The translations under genes were made by a program, and so were the position numbers. DNA of 64,000 nt from Mucilaginibacter lappiensis (GTDB lineage: Bacteria > Bacteroidota > Bacteroidia > Sphingobacteriales > Sphingobacteriaceae): assembly GCF_900155965.1 (NCBI RefSeq), contig NZ_FTMG01000002.1:186001-250000 (forward strand). Direction: 5' to 3'. Positions 41,621 to 51,724 of the stretch are shown here, piece by piece (positions within the stretch are counted from its first letter, which is position 1; each line of letters opens with the position of its first letter). A model generated the notes under the pieces. The model was not told where the DNA came from, made no database searches, and saw only the letters and a list, made by a program, of their open reading frames with translations.

Positions 41621-44266
41621 TTAATAATCTGTTGGTGTTTTTGGCCAACAGTTCATATAACCACTATCAGTGTTTTCTTTGATTATATCACTGTTGTTTA
41701 TACCGCGCATCATCATACCCTGAAAATTAATGATGGCTTTATCCGGATTTAAAGCATCCTTAATACGCAGGTGAAGATCGGTAAAGTGAGCTGTGGTTAG
41801 CGCATCGCCACCTTTTGGTAGTCCGGTATCTATTTTTTTCAATTCTGCACGTACCATTGGCCTGATATCAGATAAGGCAATGTTTATTGGTGTGAAGCCC
41901 CATGATGCCAATTGGGCACTTGTTAGGCCCGGAAATGAGAAACTCGCATCCGTCATCAACAAACTTTTCAGGTTTTCAATGTAACCACGTTGCAGATTGC
42001 GTTTGAAGGCATCCGGTTTATTATTGTTAAATACACCTGCGCGCACATCAGTAAATAATTCTGCAACGGTATAAGCGTTAGCGCCGTTTTTGGCCTCGTT
42101 ATCATACATGCGGGCCAGTCTTGATGGGCTAAGTACATTTGATAATACGGCAACCTGCATAGCTTTGATACGGTTAAGCGTTACGCCATTATCAAATTTA
42201 CCCAGTTCGGGTTTGTTTATTAACCAAAGTGGGGTATCAAACAATTGCTTGTTTAAAAACAGCGCAGCATCGTGCTGGCGGTCTTTACTTACAAAATCGT
42301 ATACTGGGCCTTTTTGATCGTAGGTTTTAAAGTTTTCGTTCATCCCGCCAATGTTGGTGGTAACATGGCCCATATAACGGTAAAACTGACCCAGAACTTC
42401 GTTGTATAGTTCTGCTACATCGCTAAAATTCTCATTTTTTTGATAGGTCCATTTTTCCAGATTGGGTAAAATGCTTTTTAAGTTGGCTATACCATAGGTG
42501 CTGGCTTTCATAGCATTGTCGCCCAGATCCTCGTTTTGCAGGCGTGGGTCAATGGATGTGCCCTGGCGACCAAAATAATAAAGTGGGTTGCCAGCTTTTT
42601 TATTGGTCCAGTCGGCCAGTATTTCTTTCTCCTGTAAAGGGGTCTTGTTACCCGGGAACCAGCTGTAGCCCCATTTAATAGACCAAAGATCATACTCGCC
42701 TATTTGCGGATAAAGATGGGTAACACCATCACCTGGTTGAGCTATATAGTTAAAGCGGGCATAGTCCATGATAGATGGTGCTGTGCCATGTTTATCGGTA
42801 AATGTTTTGGAGCGAAGCGAATCAACAGGATAAGCGTAGCTTGAACCGAAGTTATGTGGCAAGCCGAGTGTGTGCCCAATTTCATGTGATGACACAAAAC
42901 GGATTAGCTCACCCATTTGCTCGTCGGTAAATTGAGCTTTGCGGGCAGCTGGGTTTACTGCAGCGGTCTGTATCAGGTACCAATCGCGCAGCAGGCTCAT
43001 TACGTTATGATACCAACCAACGTGGCTTTCCAGGATCTCGCCGGTACGCGGATCGGAAACATGAGGGCCGTAAGCGTTCTCTACGTCCGATGCAAAATAC
43101 CTGATCACGCTGTAGCGGGCATCCTCCGTACTAAATTCAGGATCTTGTTTGTGAGTCGGAGCCTCTTTACCAACAATCGCATTTTTAAAACCGGCAGCTT
43201 CAAAAGCTTTGTTCCAGTCGTTTATACCAGCTATAAGGTAAGGAACCCATTTTTTTGGCGTTGCCGGATCAATATAATAAACTATTTGTTTCTTGGGCTC
43301 AACCAGTTCGCCGCGTGAATAAGCCGCAGGGTCTTTGGGTTCCAGTTTCCAACGATGGATATAAGCGGTTACCTGGGCTTTTTGAGCATCCGTACCATAG
43401 TCTGTTTGGCGCTGACCAAAAAAACCAACCCTTTCATCACTGATACGGGCTTTCATTGGTATTTTCGGTAGCAACAGCATCGAGGTATTGAACTCAAAAG
43501 TTATAGCTCCGGTAGAATTATCAGTAGGTGATTCCGCAGAACGATAGGTTTTTAAAGTGCGGGCTTCCAGATTTATCGGAAAGCTTTTAATGGTATCAAT
43601 ATAAGAGCGGGTGTTATCAACCCCCGAAACTTTATAGGCTTTTTTAACATTATCTGATAAGCCAATGGCGCTTATATCGCCATTGTAAAAATCGGTCACA
43701 TCAATCAATACCCCTGTACTGTCTTTATTAAAGGCTTTAATGTCAAAAGATGCCAATACGGCATCGAGATTGGAATTTTTAACAGATTGGTACATATCAC
43801 TAGTACTATCAGCTCTTATAGAATAGCTGGGCACACGGATGAAAATCTGTTTATCATGGCGTTCCCATTTCCAAACCTGATCGTTCAGTTCTTCACCGCC
43901 ATATTGCTGACCAAATGTTTTTAAGCCACCCGGAGTTTTAACGTAACGGGTAACCACCAGCATTTCGCGGTTGATCAGGGAGTCAGGGATTTCGTAGTAA
44001 TACTTACCATCAACCTTGTAGGTATTAAAAAGACCGCTATCGGCCTTTGTTTTACCGGTTATAACATCGCTGAATTTTTTAATGCCCTCTTTTTTTGGTG
44101 CGCCAACTGTTGCAGTAGCTACGGATGTTCCGCCCGGGCCCGATGTTGTTTTAAGGGTTAATGTTTGGTTTGCTGTGTGTTTTTTGGTAGCGCATGAGCT
44201 GGCTAAAACAGCAAAAATAAAGGCAGAACCTCGTAAATAACGGCCTGCGATAAGGTGTTTTTTCAT
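41621..44266 (-). CDS. Large zinc-dependent metalloprotease (metzincin, DUF5117/5118 type)
   Basis: 881 residues with a lipobox ASSC near residue 25 (FAVLASSCATKK). The metzincin site HExxHxxGxxH is intact: H461, E462, H465, H471 in SHEIGHTLGLPHN. A long N-terminal beta region precedes it. Its domain order matches the Bacteroidota zinc-dependent metalloprotease family. Surface or periplasmic proteolysis expected; substrates unknown. Confidence 0.9.
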   Translation of the reverse strand: MKKHLIAGRYLRGSAFIFAVLASSCATKKHTANQTLTLKTTSGPGGTSVATATVGAPKKEGIKKFSDVITGKTKADSGLFNTYKVDGKYYYEIPDSLINREMLVVTRYVKTPGGLKTFGQQYGGEELNDQVWKWERHDKQIFIRVPSYSIRADSTSDMYQSVKNSNLDAVLASFDIKAFNKDSTGVLIDVTDFYNGDISAIGLSDNVKKAYKVSGVDNTRSYIDTIKSFPINLEARTLKTYRSAESPTDNSTGAITFEFNTSMLLLPKIPMKARISDERVGFFGQRQTDYGTDAQKAQVTAYIHRWKLEPKDPAAYSRGELVEPKKQIVYYIDPATPKKWVPYLIAGINDWNKAFEAAGFKNAIVGKEAPTHKQDPEFSTEDARYSVIRYFASDVENAYGPHVSDPRTGEILESHVGWYHNVMSLLRDWYLIQTAAVNPAARKAQFTDEQMGELIRFVSSHEIGHTLGLPHNFGSSYAYPVDSLRSKTFTDKHGTAPSIMDYARFNYIAQPGDGVTHLYPQIGEYDLWSIKWGYSWFPGNKTPLQEKEILADWTNKKAGNPLYYFGRQGTSIDPRLQNEDLGDNAMKASTYGIANLKSILPNLEKWTYQKNENFSDVAELYNEVLGQFYRYMGHVTTNIGGMNENFKTYDQKGPVYDFVSKDRQHDAALFLNKQLFDTPLWLINKPELGKFDNGVTLNRIKAMQVAVLSNVLSPSRLARMYDNEAKNGANAYTVAELFTDVRAGVFNNNKPDAFKRNLQRGYIENLKSLLMTDASFSFPGLTSAQLASWGFTPINIALSDIRPMVRAELKKIDTGLPKGGDALTTAHFTDLHLRIKDALNPDKAIINFQGMMMRGINNSDIIKENTDSGYMNCWPKTPTDY

Positions 44267-44317
44267 TTATGTCAATACTTAATCAGTAAACTTAAATAAA
44301 ATAAACGCGATGTAATA

Positions 44318-44359
44318 GTATATAATAGGGTGATTTTTAAAAATCACCCTATTATATAC
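44318..44359. repeat. 42-bp perfect palindrome
   Basis: The left half 44318-44338 begins GTATATAATAGGGTGATTTT; the right half 44339-44359 is its exact reverse complement with no loop bases. It overlaps the 3' end and stop codon of the aspartyl-protease gene and lies between two co-directional genes. Confidence 0.9.
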
Positions 44360-45599
44360 GTCTTTTTAAGGTAAGCACTACTTTATCCAGCTTTTTATCG
44401 TGATAAACGTCGAGCAAAAGGCTGCGGTCATTCCGGGATTTGAATATTTCGTCAATTTCTTCCAGTGTCATTTTAGATACCGGCTTAAAATTGATGGCCA
44501 CTATCTCATCATCCCTTTCCAGGCCAACTTCGTCAGCGGCTGATCCTGGTTCAACACGGTTAATAATGATGCGATCAAAATTATCGCCGGCGGCATAATA
44601 TTCAAGGCCGCTCATATCATGTTCAAACGGATCTTTAAAATTAGGACCGGCTTTTAAATACATGGTGTTGTGCGTATAATCCAGTATGACCGAAAAACGT
44701 TTTAAAGTTCCTATGCCCAGGTTACCATCGCGGGGAACAGAGAGTGCGGTTTGATTATTGTTGACATCCGGAAAGGACGCGATAACCTGTTTGATTTTAA
44801 ATTTGCCTAATTCTAATGATTCCAAACGCCCTATATAGCCATTAATGGGCCCATTTAAACCAATGCCCAAATTTGCCGAGGCAATAAATTTTTGCGGAAG
44901 GCCATAACGCTTTACTACTGTTTCAAGCGAGATCGGGTGCCCGGCCCCCAGATCGATGATCAGTTTGGTTTTTATATTCTCGCCGCTCAGCAGCTTTACC
45001 CATGTTTCTACATAAGGTTTCCTGTCTTCAATAGTAATGGGGATTGGTACTCCTTTGCGAAACACTTTCAGATCTTTTGGTCTCCAAACGGTTAAAGTAC
45101 TGTCTGGAACATTGATCCTGACAGCTAGATTGTTGAAAAACTCGTAGCCAATTAAACCATGTATAGGCATACCGGCATACCCCGATAAACTGAATAGATC
45201 CTTTTTAAGAATAGCCGCAGCTACATCGTAACTTACCAACCCGGGTATCTCAATATCCAAAGGAGAAGTAACATAAGCTTCAGCGTCCTCTCCCTCTCCC
45301 AGGCCGGGTATTTTTAAGGTTCGTTTATTGGGAATAGGAATAGAATCGGCTAATTTGGGGTCGGTAATGATCATTAATCCAACACCGGTATCTAATATAA
45401 AATTGTATGGACCTTTATGGTTAATGCTTAATTTAATAACCATTAGGCTGCGGACGAGCCGAAAGGGGATAGTTACTTTTTTTTTATGATAGTCCAGATC
45501 AAAGTATTGCGCTTGTGCGGCAAAAAAACAAACCGAAAATAAACACGCCAGCCACACTGCCCGGAATTGCTTTATTTTATGAAATAGCGTGAGTAGCAA
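44352..45599 (-). CDS. Aspartyl protease-like protein with PDZ domain
   Basis: About 415 residues from a TTG at 45599. The frame is open to an ATG at 45722, but that would overlap the divergent dacB start, so the shorter form is preferred. A hydrophobic leader (AVWLACLFSVCFFAAQA) precedes two pepsin-like halves, FILDTGVGLMI (DTG) and LIIDLGAGHPIS (DLG in place of DTG). A PDZ domain ends the protein (VEPGSAADEVGLERDDEIVAI, ~330-400). Likely periplasmic. Confidence 0.8.
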   Translation of the reverse strand: MLLTLFHKIKQFRAVWLACLFSVCFFAAQAQYFDLDYHKKKVTIPFRLVRSLMVIKLSINHKGPYNFILDTGVGLMIITDPKLADSIPIPNKRTLKIPGLGEGEDAEAYVTSPLDIEIPGLVSYDVAAAILKKDLFSLSGYAGMPIHGLIGYEFFNNLAVRINVPDSTLTVWRPKDLKVFRKGVPIPITIEDRKPYVETWVKLLSGENIKTKLIIDLGAGHPISLETVVKRYGLPQKFIASANLGIGLNGPINGYIGRLESLELGKFKIKQVIASFPDVNNNQTALSVPRDGNLGIGTLKRFSVILDYTHNTMYLKAGPNFKDPFEHDMSGLEYYAAGDNFDRIIINRVEPGSAADEVGLERDDEIVAINFKPVSKMTLEEIDEIFKSRNDRSLLLDVYHDKKLDKVVLTLKRRI

Positions 45600-45657
45600 G
45601 GTTATTATAGTTGGTATATTAAATTTACAACAATAATTGGTTAAATTGAATAAATGT

Positions 45658-46983
45658 ATGTTAAAAACAACTTTTGTATTTCTGCTAATGATTTGCGGCT
45701 TACTATTATTTAGTGATACCATTTATGCCCATACTATTAAAAAAAGAAAGATAAAAAGACAATTTAAGCATTCGCTCATCATGCGCGATCATTTTACGGG
45801 TTTCGCTTTGTATGATCTGGACGATCAAAAAATGATATATGAGTTAAATGCTGATAAATATTTTATCCCGGCCTCCAATACAAAGCTATTTACTTTTTAT
45901 ACCTGCCTGAAAATGCTGGGCGATTCTATACCTGGTCTTCGCTATGAATTACGGAATGATTCATTAGTGTTTTGGGGTACGGGCGATCCGTCCTTTCTGC
46001 ATAGCGACCTGAAAGGGACTAAAGGCCTGGACTTCTTGGCCCGGAGCAATAAAAAACTGTACTATGCAACAACGGGTTACAAGAATGATTTTTTTGGAAC
46101 AGGCTGGGCCTGGGGCGACTACAACGATTATTACCAGGCAGAAATAACAGGTTTTCCTATAGAAGACAATGTTGCCTTAATATACGCAGATGGCAATGGT
46201 AACCTACAGATTAAGCCCTCCTATCTCAAACGTTTTTTAAATAGCGATACCAGCTATCATCCGGATAAGTTTAAGGTTAAACGCGACTTTTTGAGTAATA
46301 ACTTTGTTTACCCGGCAATGCCAGTACCGCCAAATTTCAGACAGGAAACTCCCTGGAAAACAAGTACTGAGCTAACGTTGGAGTTGTTGCGGGATACGCT
46401 AAAAAAGCCCGTGTGGGCTGTTAGCATTCCATTAAATGCTACCGCAAAAACAATATACAACACCAGTACCCGCGCTGTTTATAAACGAATGCTACAACCC
46501 AGTGATAACTTTATTGCAGAACAGTTATTGCTAACCTGCTCATCGGTAAAGTTTAATACACTCAATACCGATTCGGTGATCAGTTACGCTAAAACACATT
46601 TTTTGAATGATCTGCCAGATGAACCTCAATGGATTGACGGCTCGGGGCTTTCGCGTATGAATCTGTTTACTCCCCGAAGCATTATAGTTTTATTGCAGAA
46701 AATTAAGAACGAGGTCAACAACGATCAGCTATTATACAGCATGCTACCGGCCGGCGGAGCTACCGGTACCCTCAGAAATGCTTATAAAACAGATAATGGA
46801 CAGGTATTTGTTTGGGCAAAAACGGGCTCCTTATCCAACAATTATAACCAAAGCGGTTACCTGGTTACCCGAAAAGGGAAACGACTGGCGTTTTCGTTTA
46901 TGAATAACAATTTTACCAGGCCTGTTAAAGAAATACGCGACGAAATGGTCCGGATCATGACTTATATTCATGAACAGTTTTAA
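45658..46983 (+). CDS. dacB: D-alanyl-D-alanine carboxypeptidase (PBP4/DacB)
   Basis: 441 residues from the ATG at 45658. A signal peptide precedes the S13 fold. Active-site SxxK is PASNTKLF (S73, K76), SxN is QPSDNFIAEQ, and KTG is WAKTGSLSN (K388-G390). Low-molecular-weight penicillin-binding protein that trims or cuts peptidoglycan cross-links. Divergent from the aspartyl-protease gene. Gene symbol by family resemblance. Confidence 0.9.
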   Translation: MLKTTFVFLLMICGLLLFSDTIYAHTIKKRKIKRQFKHSLIMRDHFTGFALYDLDDQKMIYELNADKYFIPASNTKLFTFYTCLKMLGDSIPGLRYELRNDSLVFWGTGDPSFLHSDLKGTKGLDFLARSNKKLYYATTGYKNDFFGTGWAWGDYNDYYQAEITGFPIEDNVALIYADGNGNLQIKPSYLKRFLNSDTSYHPDKFKVKRDFLSNNFVYPAMPVPPNFRQETPWKTSTELTLELLRDTLKKPVWAVSIPLNATAKTIYNTSTRAVYKRMLQPSDNFIAEQLLLTCSSVKFNTLNTDSVISYAKTHFLNDLPDEPQWIDGSGLSRMNLFTPRSIIVLLQKIKNEVNNDQLLYSMLPAGGATGTLRNAYKTDNGQVFVWAKTGSLSNNYNQSGYLVTRKGKRLAFSFMNNNFTRPVKEIRDEMVRIMTYIHEQF

Positions 46984-46988
46984 GGTGG

Positions 46989-47555
46989 TTAATTCAGCCT
47001 ACGCATGAGCTGCTCTTCTACCATTTTAAATACCTGTACCGGTTTTAATGTGCGCCAGCCCAGGTCATCCAATACGCCGCCAAAATTGATGTAATAATCA
47101 ATATTATTGCGCTTAAATTCATCTATCACGTGTTCGCGGAAGTTGATCCCAGCTATCCAGCCGTCTTCAATATCCTGAAACCATTCCTCATAATAGCAGT
47201 CATCTGAGGAGTGAAAGTTGAGCACATTTTCGCCTATCAGTATAAAATGGGTAATGCCATTATCAATCATCAGTTCCAGCAGCTCGCGCTTCAGCATCAT
47301 GATATCGTTGTTGATGGCATCGTTCCATTCTCCAATAAATTCAATAATTGTATAACCCTTTTCATAATCGGCAAACAACACTTTGAGGTATAAAGTATTG
47401 GAACCGAAGGAATCCCACTGGGGGTGCAACAGATAGTTATATACCTGCTTGTCAAATTCAAACTCACTGTATTCAGTAGCATAAAAAGGTGAATATTCAT
47501 CCTCTGATGCTATATAATCATCGCGCCAACGGTAATATGGTTCTATCTCGTGCAT
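46989..47555 (-). CDS. Conserved hypothetical protein
   Basis: 188 residues, acidic, no signal peptide or membrane segment (MHEIEPYYRWRDDYIASED; DWIAGINFREHVIDEF-like helix reading WIAGINFREHVI). Looks like a cytoplasmic globular protein typical of Bacteroidota conserved hypotheticals; no function can be read. Convergent with dacB, 5 bp apart. Confidence 0.72.
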   Translation of the reverse strand: MHEIEPYYRWRDDYIASEDEYSPFYATEYSEFEFDKQVYNYLLHPQWDSFGSNTLYLKVLFADYEKGYTIIEFIGEWNDAINNDIMMLKRELLELMIDNGITHFILIGENVLNFHSSDDCYYEEWFQDIEDGWIAGINFREHVIDEFKRNNIDYYINFGGVLDDLGWRTLKPVQVFKMVEEQLMRRLN

Positions 47556-47569
47556 ATTTCAGATTTCAA

Positions 47570-47662
47570 ATGTGCCTATATACAGATATGTAGATATGCA
47601 AATGTGCAAATTGTTCTTTTTCCCGATCATCTGCACATCTGAAATCTGCATATTTGCACATC
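47570..47662. repeat. Heptad-like inverted arrays near murQ
   Basis: Left words CAGATTTCAAATGTGC, then GATATGCAAATGTGC (47571-47616), and right words CTGCACATCTGAAATC, then GCATATTTGCACATC (47634-47662). The right is the reverse complement of the left with 7-8 bp spacing. It lies between the murQ 3' end and the hypothetical gene's start. Confidence 0.65.
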
Positions 47663-48473
47663 AATTCTTTTTCTTATAATTATCTACAGCATTGCGTACG
47701 CTGCCATATTGTTTTAACAGTGCTGCAGCCTCATCTTCATTTAAGCCGGTTTCTTCCATCACCATACGGGCTCCGCGATTTACCAGTTTGTTATTGCTCA
47801 GTTGCATATCAACCATTTTGTTGCCTTTTACACGCCCCAGCTGTATCATAACACTGGTGCTCAGCATATTTAAAACCAGTTTTTGAGCCGTGCCTGCTTT
47901 CATGCGGGTTGACCCAGTTAAAAACTCAGGTCCGGTAATCACTTCAACCGGGTATTGTGCTTCGGCTGCTACAGGGCTGCCACCATTACAAACTATACAG
48001 CCTGTTACAATATTATTTTTATGGGCCATTTTTAACCCTCCTATTACATAAGGTGTGGTACCGGAAGCGGCAATACCCACTACAACATCTTTATCGGTAA
48101 TATGAAATTCTGCCAGATCTTTCCAGGCTTGTTCTGTATCGTCCTCGGCAAACTCCACCGATTTGCGTATAGCGCTGTCGCCACCGGCAATAATACCTAC
48201 AACCATATCAAACGGAACACCAAATGTTGGAGGGCATTCTGAGGCATCAACTACACCTAAACGACCGCTGGTGCCAGCGCCAATATAAAATAAACGACCG
48301 CCATCGCGCATTTTAGAGGCGGTTACAGTGGCCAGCTGTTCAATTTGCGGTAAGGCTTTTTTAACAGCAAGGGGAACTGTTTGATCTTCCTTGTTAATGC
48401 TTTCCAATATCTCAAGAACAGATAACTGCTCTAAATTCTTATAATGTGACTCCCTCTCAGTAATGGTTTCCAT
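47661..48473 (-). CDS. murQ: N-acetylmuramic acid 6-phosphate etherase
   Basis: 270 residues, SIS-fold lyase that splits the lactyl ether of MurNAc-6-P to GlcNAc-6-P in cell-wall recycling. Hallmarks are YIGAGTSGRLGVVDASECPPTF and the late GSTRMKAGTAQKLVLNM. Complete. No anhMurNAc kinase or transporter adjoins it. It lies in a cell-wall-themed neighbourhood (dacB, protease genes). Confidence 0.95.
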   Translation of the reverse strand: METITERESHYKNLEQLSVLEILESINKEDQTVPLAVKKALPQIEQLATVTASKMRDGGRLFYIGAGTSGRLGVVDASECPPTFGVPFDMVVGIIAGGDSAIRKSVEFAEDDTEQAWKDLAEFHITDKDVVVGIAASGTTPYVIGGLKMAHKNNIVTGCIVCNGGSPVAAEAQYPVEVITGPEFLTGSTRMKAGTAQKLVLNMLSTSVMIQLGRVKGNKMVDMQLSNNKLVNRGARMVMEETGLNEDEAAALLKQYGSVRNAVDNYKKKN

Positions 48474-48574
48474 TAATTTAAAATAATTTATAACAAAATT
48501 CGGTAAAAAACATCAAATGCAATGATGCCAATAAAAATTATTGATGTGGCATTGATTAACTTTGTTTGCTGATT

Positions 48575-50152
48575 ATGAAAAAGACTGCGGGAGTTATTTT
48601 CAGGACGATGATCCTGGTGCTGTTAGGGATTACCATTGGGCTGCTGATAGGTGATAGAAAATTTGCCGACCGTAACCTTGGTTTTTCATTTTCAGATAAT
48701 AACAAACTGTCGAAAGTTTTGGAACTGGTTGATCACAACTACGTTGATAGTGTTAACATAGATAGCATTGAAGGAGCATCAGTTAATGATATGCTGCAGA
48801 GCCTTGACCCCCACTCCCTTTATTTACCCCCGCAGCAGGCGCAATCTATTAATGAACGTTTAGATGGCGGGTTTAATGGTATCGGTATTGAATTTCAGTT
48901 ATTACGGGATACCATGGTCATTACCCAGGTTTATGCAGGTGGCCCGGCTTCTAAAGCTGGTTTACCGGCCGGCAGTAAAGTAATTACGGTAGATAATAAA
49001 AAATTCTCGGGCACAAAGCTTACTACAGATAGAGTAAATAATATTTTCAGAGGAGAAAAAGATTCCTCTTTATTGCTTGGTATTGCCGATGGCAGAGAAG
49101 TAAAAACGTATGCTATAAAACGAGGCCGGGTTGACCTCAGCAGTGTAAACGCGGCTTATATGGCTAATTCCACAACCGGATACATCAAAATAGGCAAATT
49201 TGCATCAACCACCGATGCCGATTTTCGCAAAGCGTTGAGTAAGCTTAAAACCGATGGAATGAACAGTCTGCTGCTTGATCTTAGAGGCAATGGCGGTGGA
49301 TATTTAAACGCGGCCACATCCCTGGCCGATGAGTTTTTAGGCAAAGGCAAATTAATTGTATATACCAAAGGCATCCACGAACCCCGTACAGATTATTTTG
49401 CCACAGATTCGGGTTCGTTTCAGCAAGGAAAGGTAACTGTGCTTATTGATGAATACTCCGCTTCGGCCAGTGAAATATTAGCAGGGGCCTTGCAGGACCT
49501 GGATAGAGCCACCATTGTAGGTCGCCGCTCATTTGGCAAAGGCCTGGTGCAGCAGCAATTTCCCTTTGGTGATGGTTCTGCCGTAAATTTAACCGTAGCC
49601 AGGTATTATACCCCATCTGGCAGGTCGATCCAAAAATCATATAAGGGCGGCTTGGAGAGCTACCGGAACGAATTGGCCATACGCATGAAAAAGGGTGAGC
49701 TTTTTTCGGAGCAAAGCATCCGGAATGATTCTGTTTTTAAAGGCTCATACCATACGCTAAGCGGGCGTAAAGTTTTTAGCGGCGGCGGTATTATGCCCGA
49801 TGTTTTTGTGCCGGCTGATAGTACGCAAAGCACCCAGGTAGTACAGAATTTAATTGATCAGCAACTTTTTTCGGCTTACGTGATCGACCGGATGCAGCCT
49901 GTACTGAACAAATTTGCCACCGGCGACGATTTTATAAAAAATTATACTGTTAGCGATGATGATTTCCACCAATTCATTCTGTATTCCTCAAAAACATTGA
50001 AAGAAATGGATTCGCACGAGTTGCTGATATCCCGCGACTATATAAAAAGTATCCTCAAAGCCAACGCCGCTCGCTTTAAATGGGGTGACACCGCCTTTTA
50101 CCAAGTGATGAATAGCAATGACGAGGCCTTTAAAAAGGCGCTAACCATTTAA
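48575..50152 (+). CDS. S41 C-terminal processing peptidase
   Basis: 525 residues from the ATG at 48575; an upstream TTG opens the frame. An N-terminal signal anchor (~10-25) precedes a PDZ domain (GIEFQLLRDTMVITQVYAGG) and the S41 core with the serine in DEYSASASEILAGAL and the lysine region GRRSFGKGLVQQQ. Periplasmic tail-specific protease; substrates unknown. A TAACTTTG box ends 10 bp before the start. Confidence 0.9.
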   Translation: MKKTAGVIFRTMILVLLGITIGLLIGDRKFADRNLGFSFSDNNKLSKVLELVDHNYVDSVNIDSIEGASVNDMLQSLDPHSLYLPPQQAQSINERLDGGFNGIGIEFQLLRDTMVITQVYAGGPASKAGLPAGSKVITVDNKKFSGTKLTTDRVNNIFRGEKDSSLLLGIADGREVKTYAIKRGRVDLSSVNAAYMANSTTGYIKIGKFASTTDADFRKALSKLKTDGMNSLLLDLRGNGGGYLNAATSLADEFLGKGKLIVYTKGIHEPRTDYFATDSGSFQQGKVTVLIDEYSASASEILAGALQDLDRATIVGRRSFGKGLVQQQFPFGDGSAVNLTVARYYTPSGRSIQKSYKGGLESYRNELAIRMKKGELFSEQSIRNDSVFKGSYHTLSGRKVFSGGGIMPDVFVPADSTQSTQVVQNLIDQQLFSAYVIDRMQPVLNKFATGDDFIKNYTVSDDDFHQFILYSSKTLKEMDSHELLISRDYIKSILKANAARFKWGDTAFYQVMNSNDEAFKKALTI

Positions 50153-50275
50153 CAGGATTTTTAGGATTAGGAAAAGATTTACAGGATTCTTTATTTACAA
50201 GATTAACTAGTCAATATAGCGCAATCGTCGTCGTATAGAAAAAATCCTGTAATCAATCTATTTAACCCTGCAAAT
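50151..50275. repeat. ATCCTGTAAATC-type inverted arrays
   Basis: Left words AACAGGATTTTTAGGATT and GATTTACAGGATT (50151-50195), right words AATCCTGTAATCAATC with CCTGCAAATC (50242-50275). They are imperfect reverse complements with about 7-bp steps, between the 3' ends of convergent genes. Confidence 0.6.
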
Positions 50276-50281
50276 CGTGCC

Positions 50282-51583
50282 CTATTTTTGCCTGAACCAA
50301 ACCTGTATCGGTGCTCCGGAAAAATCAAAATTCTCCCTTAACTTATTTTCAATGAAGCGGTAGTACGGCTCTTTTACGTATTGCGGCAAATTACAGAAGA
50401 ACGCGAACATGGGTGATGATCCTGCAATTTGGGTGATGTATTTGATCTTTACGTATTTTCCTTTGATAGATGGCGGTGGATAATTTTCGATAATCGGCAG
50501 CATCACCTCGTTTAATTTGGAGGTAGCTATTTTTCGGGCCCGGTTATGATAAACCTGGTTAGCTACATCAATTACTTTTAACACCCGTTGCTTTTCGGTA
50601 ACAGAGGTAAATACGATAGGCACATCGGTAAACGGCGCAATTTTTTCACGGATCTGCTCTTCAAAAACCTTAACGGTTTTGTTATTCTTTTCTATCAAAT
50701 CCCATTTGTTTACCACCACCATAATGCCTTTTTTGTTTTTCTCGGCCAGGTGGAATATATTGATATCCTGCGATTCGATACCTTCAACGGCATCAATCAT
50801 CAGGATGATCACATCGGCTTCTTCCAATGCTTTAATGGTACGCATTACGGAGTAAAACTCGATATTTTCCTTAACCTTTGTTTTTTTACGCATCCCCGCA
50901 GTATCAATCAGCATAAAATCATGCCCGTACTGGTTGTAGTGGATGTGTATAGAATCGCGGGTGGTGCCGGCAATAGGGGTAACAATATTACGATCTTTAC
51001 CTATAAGCGAGTTGATGATGGATGATTTACCCACATTTGGCCGGCCTACGATAGCATACTTAGGACGGGTGTTTTCTTCAATAACTACATCCTCAAAATG
51101 TTTAACTACTTCATCAAGCAATTCGCCGGTACCAGAGCCGGTCATAGATGAAATGCTGTAGATCTCGCCCAGGCCCAAGCTATAAAACACCATCGAATCG
51201 GCCACCTGGCTATTGTTATCCAATTTGTTTACCACCACAAAAACCGGTTTGCTGCTTTTGCGCAGGCGGGTAGCTATTTCATCATCAAGATCGGTAATGC
51301 CGGTAGTAACATCAACAATAAATAAAATTACCGAAGCTTCTTCAATGGCAATGTCAACCTGCTCGCGGATGGCGGCTTCAAAAACATCATCGGAGTTGGC
51401 TACATAACCACCGGTATCAATAACGGTGAACTGATGGTTCAGCCACTCGGCAACACCGTAGTGCCTATCCCGGGTTACACCGCTAAAATCGTCGACAATG
51501 GCTTTGCGGGTTTCGGTTAAGCGATTATATAAAGTTGATTTGCCTACGTTAGGCCTGCCCACTATGGCTACTATGTTACTCAT
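50282..51583 (-). CDS. der: Ribosome-assembly GTPase Der (EngA)
   Basis: 433 residues from the ATG at 51583, giving [17 protein letters not shown]; the longer frame to 51649 would translate the upstream array. Two tandem GTPase domains with two P-loops ([14 protein letters not shown] and [14 protein letters not shown]), DxxG motifs (DTGG, DTAG) and NKxD motifs NKLD and NKWD, then a KH-like C-terminus. Essential 50S assembly factor. Co-directional with era, array between. Confidence 0.97.
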   Translation of the reverse strand: MSNIVAIVGRPNVGKSTLYNRLTETRKAIVDDFSGVTRDRHYGVAEWLNHQFTVIDTGGYVANSDDVFEAAIREQVDIAIEEASVILFIVDVTTGITDLDDEIATRLRKSSKPVFVVVNKLDNNSQVADSMVFYSLGLGEIYSISSMTGSGTGELLDEVVKHFEDVVIEENTRPKYAIVGRPNVGKSSIINSLIGKDRNIVTPIAGTTRDSIHIHYNQYGHDFMLIDTAGMRKKTKVKENIEFYSVMRTIKALEEADVIILMIDAVEGIESQDINIFHLAEKNKKGIMVVVNKWDLIEKNNKTVKVFEEQIREKIAPFTDVPIVFTSVTEKQRVLKVIDVANQVYHNRARKIATSKLNEVMLPIIENYPPPSIKGKYVKIKYITQIAGSSPMFAFFCNLPQYVKEPYYRFIENKLRENFDFSGAPIQVWFRQK

Positions 51584-51590
51584 TCTTTTT

Positions 51591-51720
51591 AGATTTGAGA
51601 TGTAAGATTTGAGATTTGAGACTTTTTGGGTCTCCATATTCAAATCCACATCAAAATTATTTGATTAATTTATAAATACCAGATTTATCTCAAATCTAAT
51701 ATCTCAGATCTCACATCTGT
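51591..51720. repeat. AGATTTG-type heptamer inverted arrays between era and der
   Basis: The left array 51591-51627 has AGATTTGAGATGTAAGATTT repeating the AGATTTG heptamer. The right array 51687-51720 has ATCTCAAATCTAATATCTCA in inverse form. They meet across a 60-bp loop. A hairpin would form in the era-der transcript. Confidence 0.8.
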
Positions 51721-51724
51721 GTTG

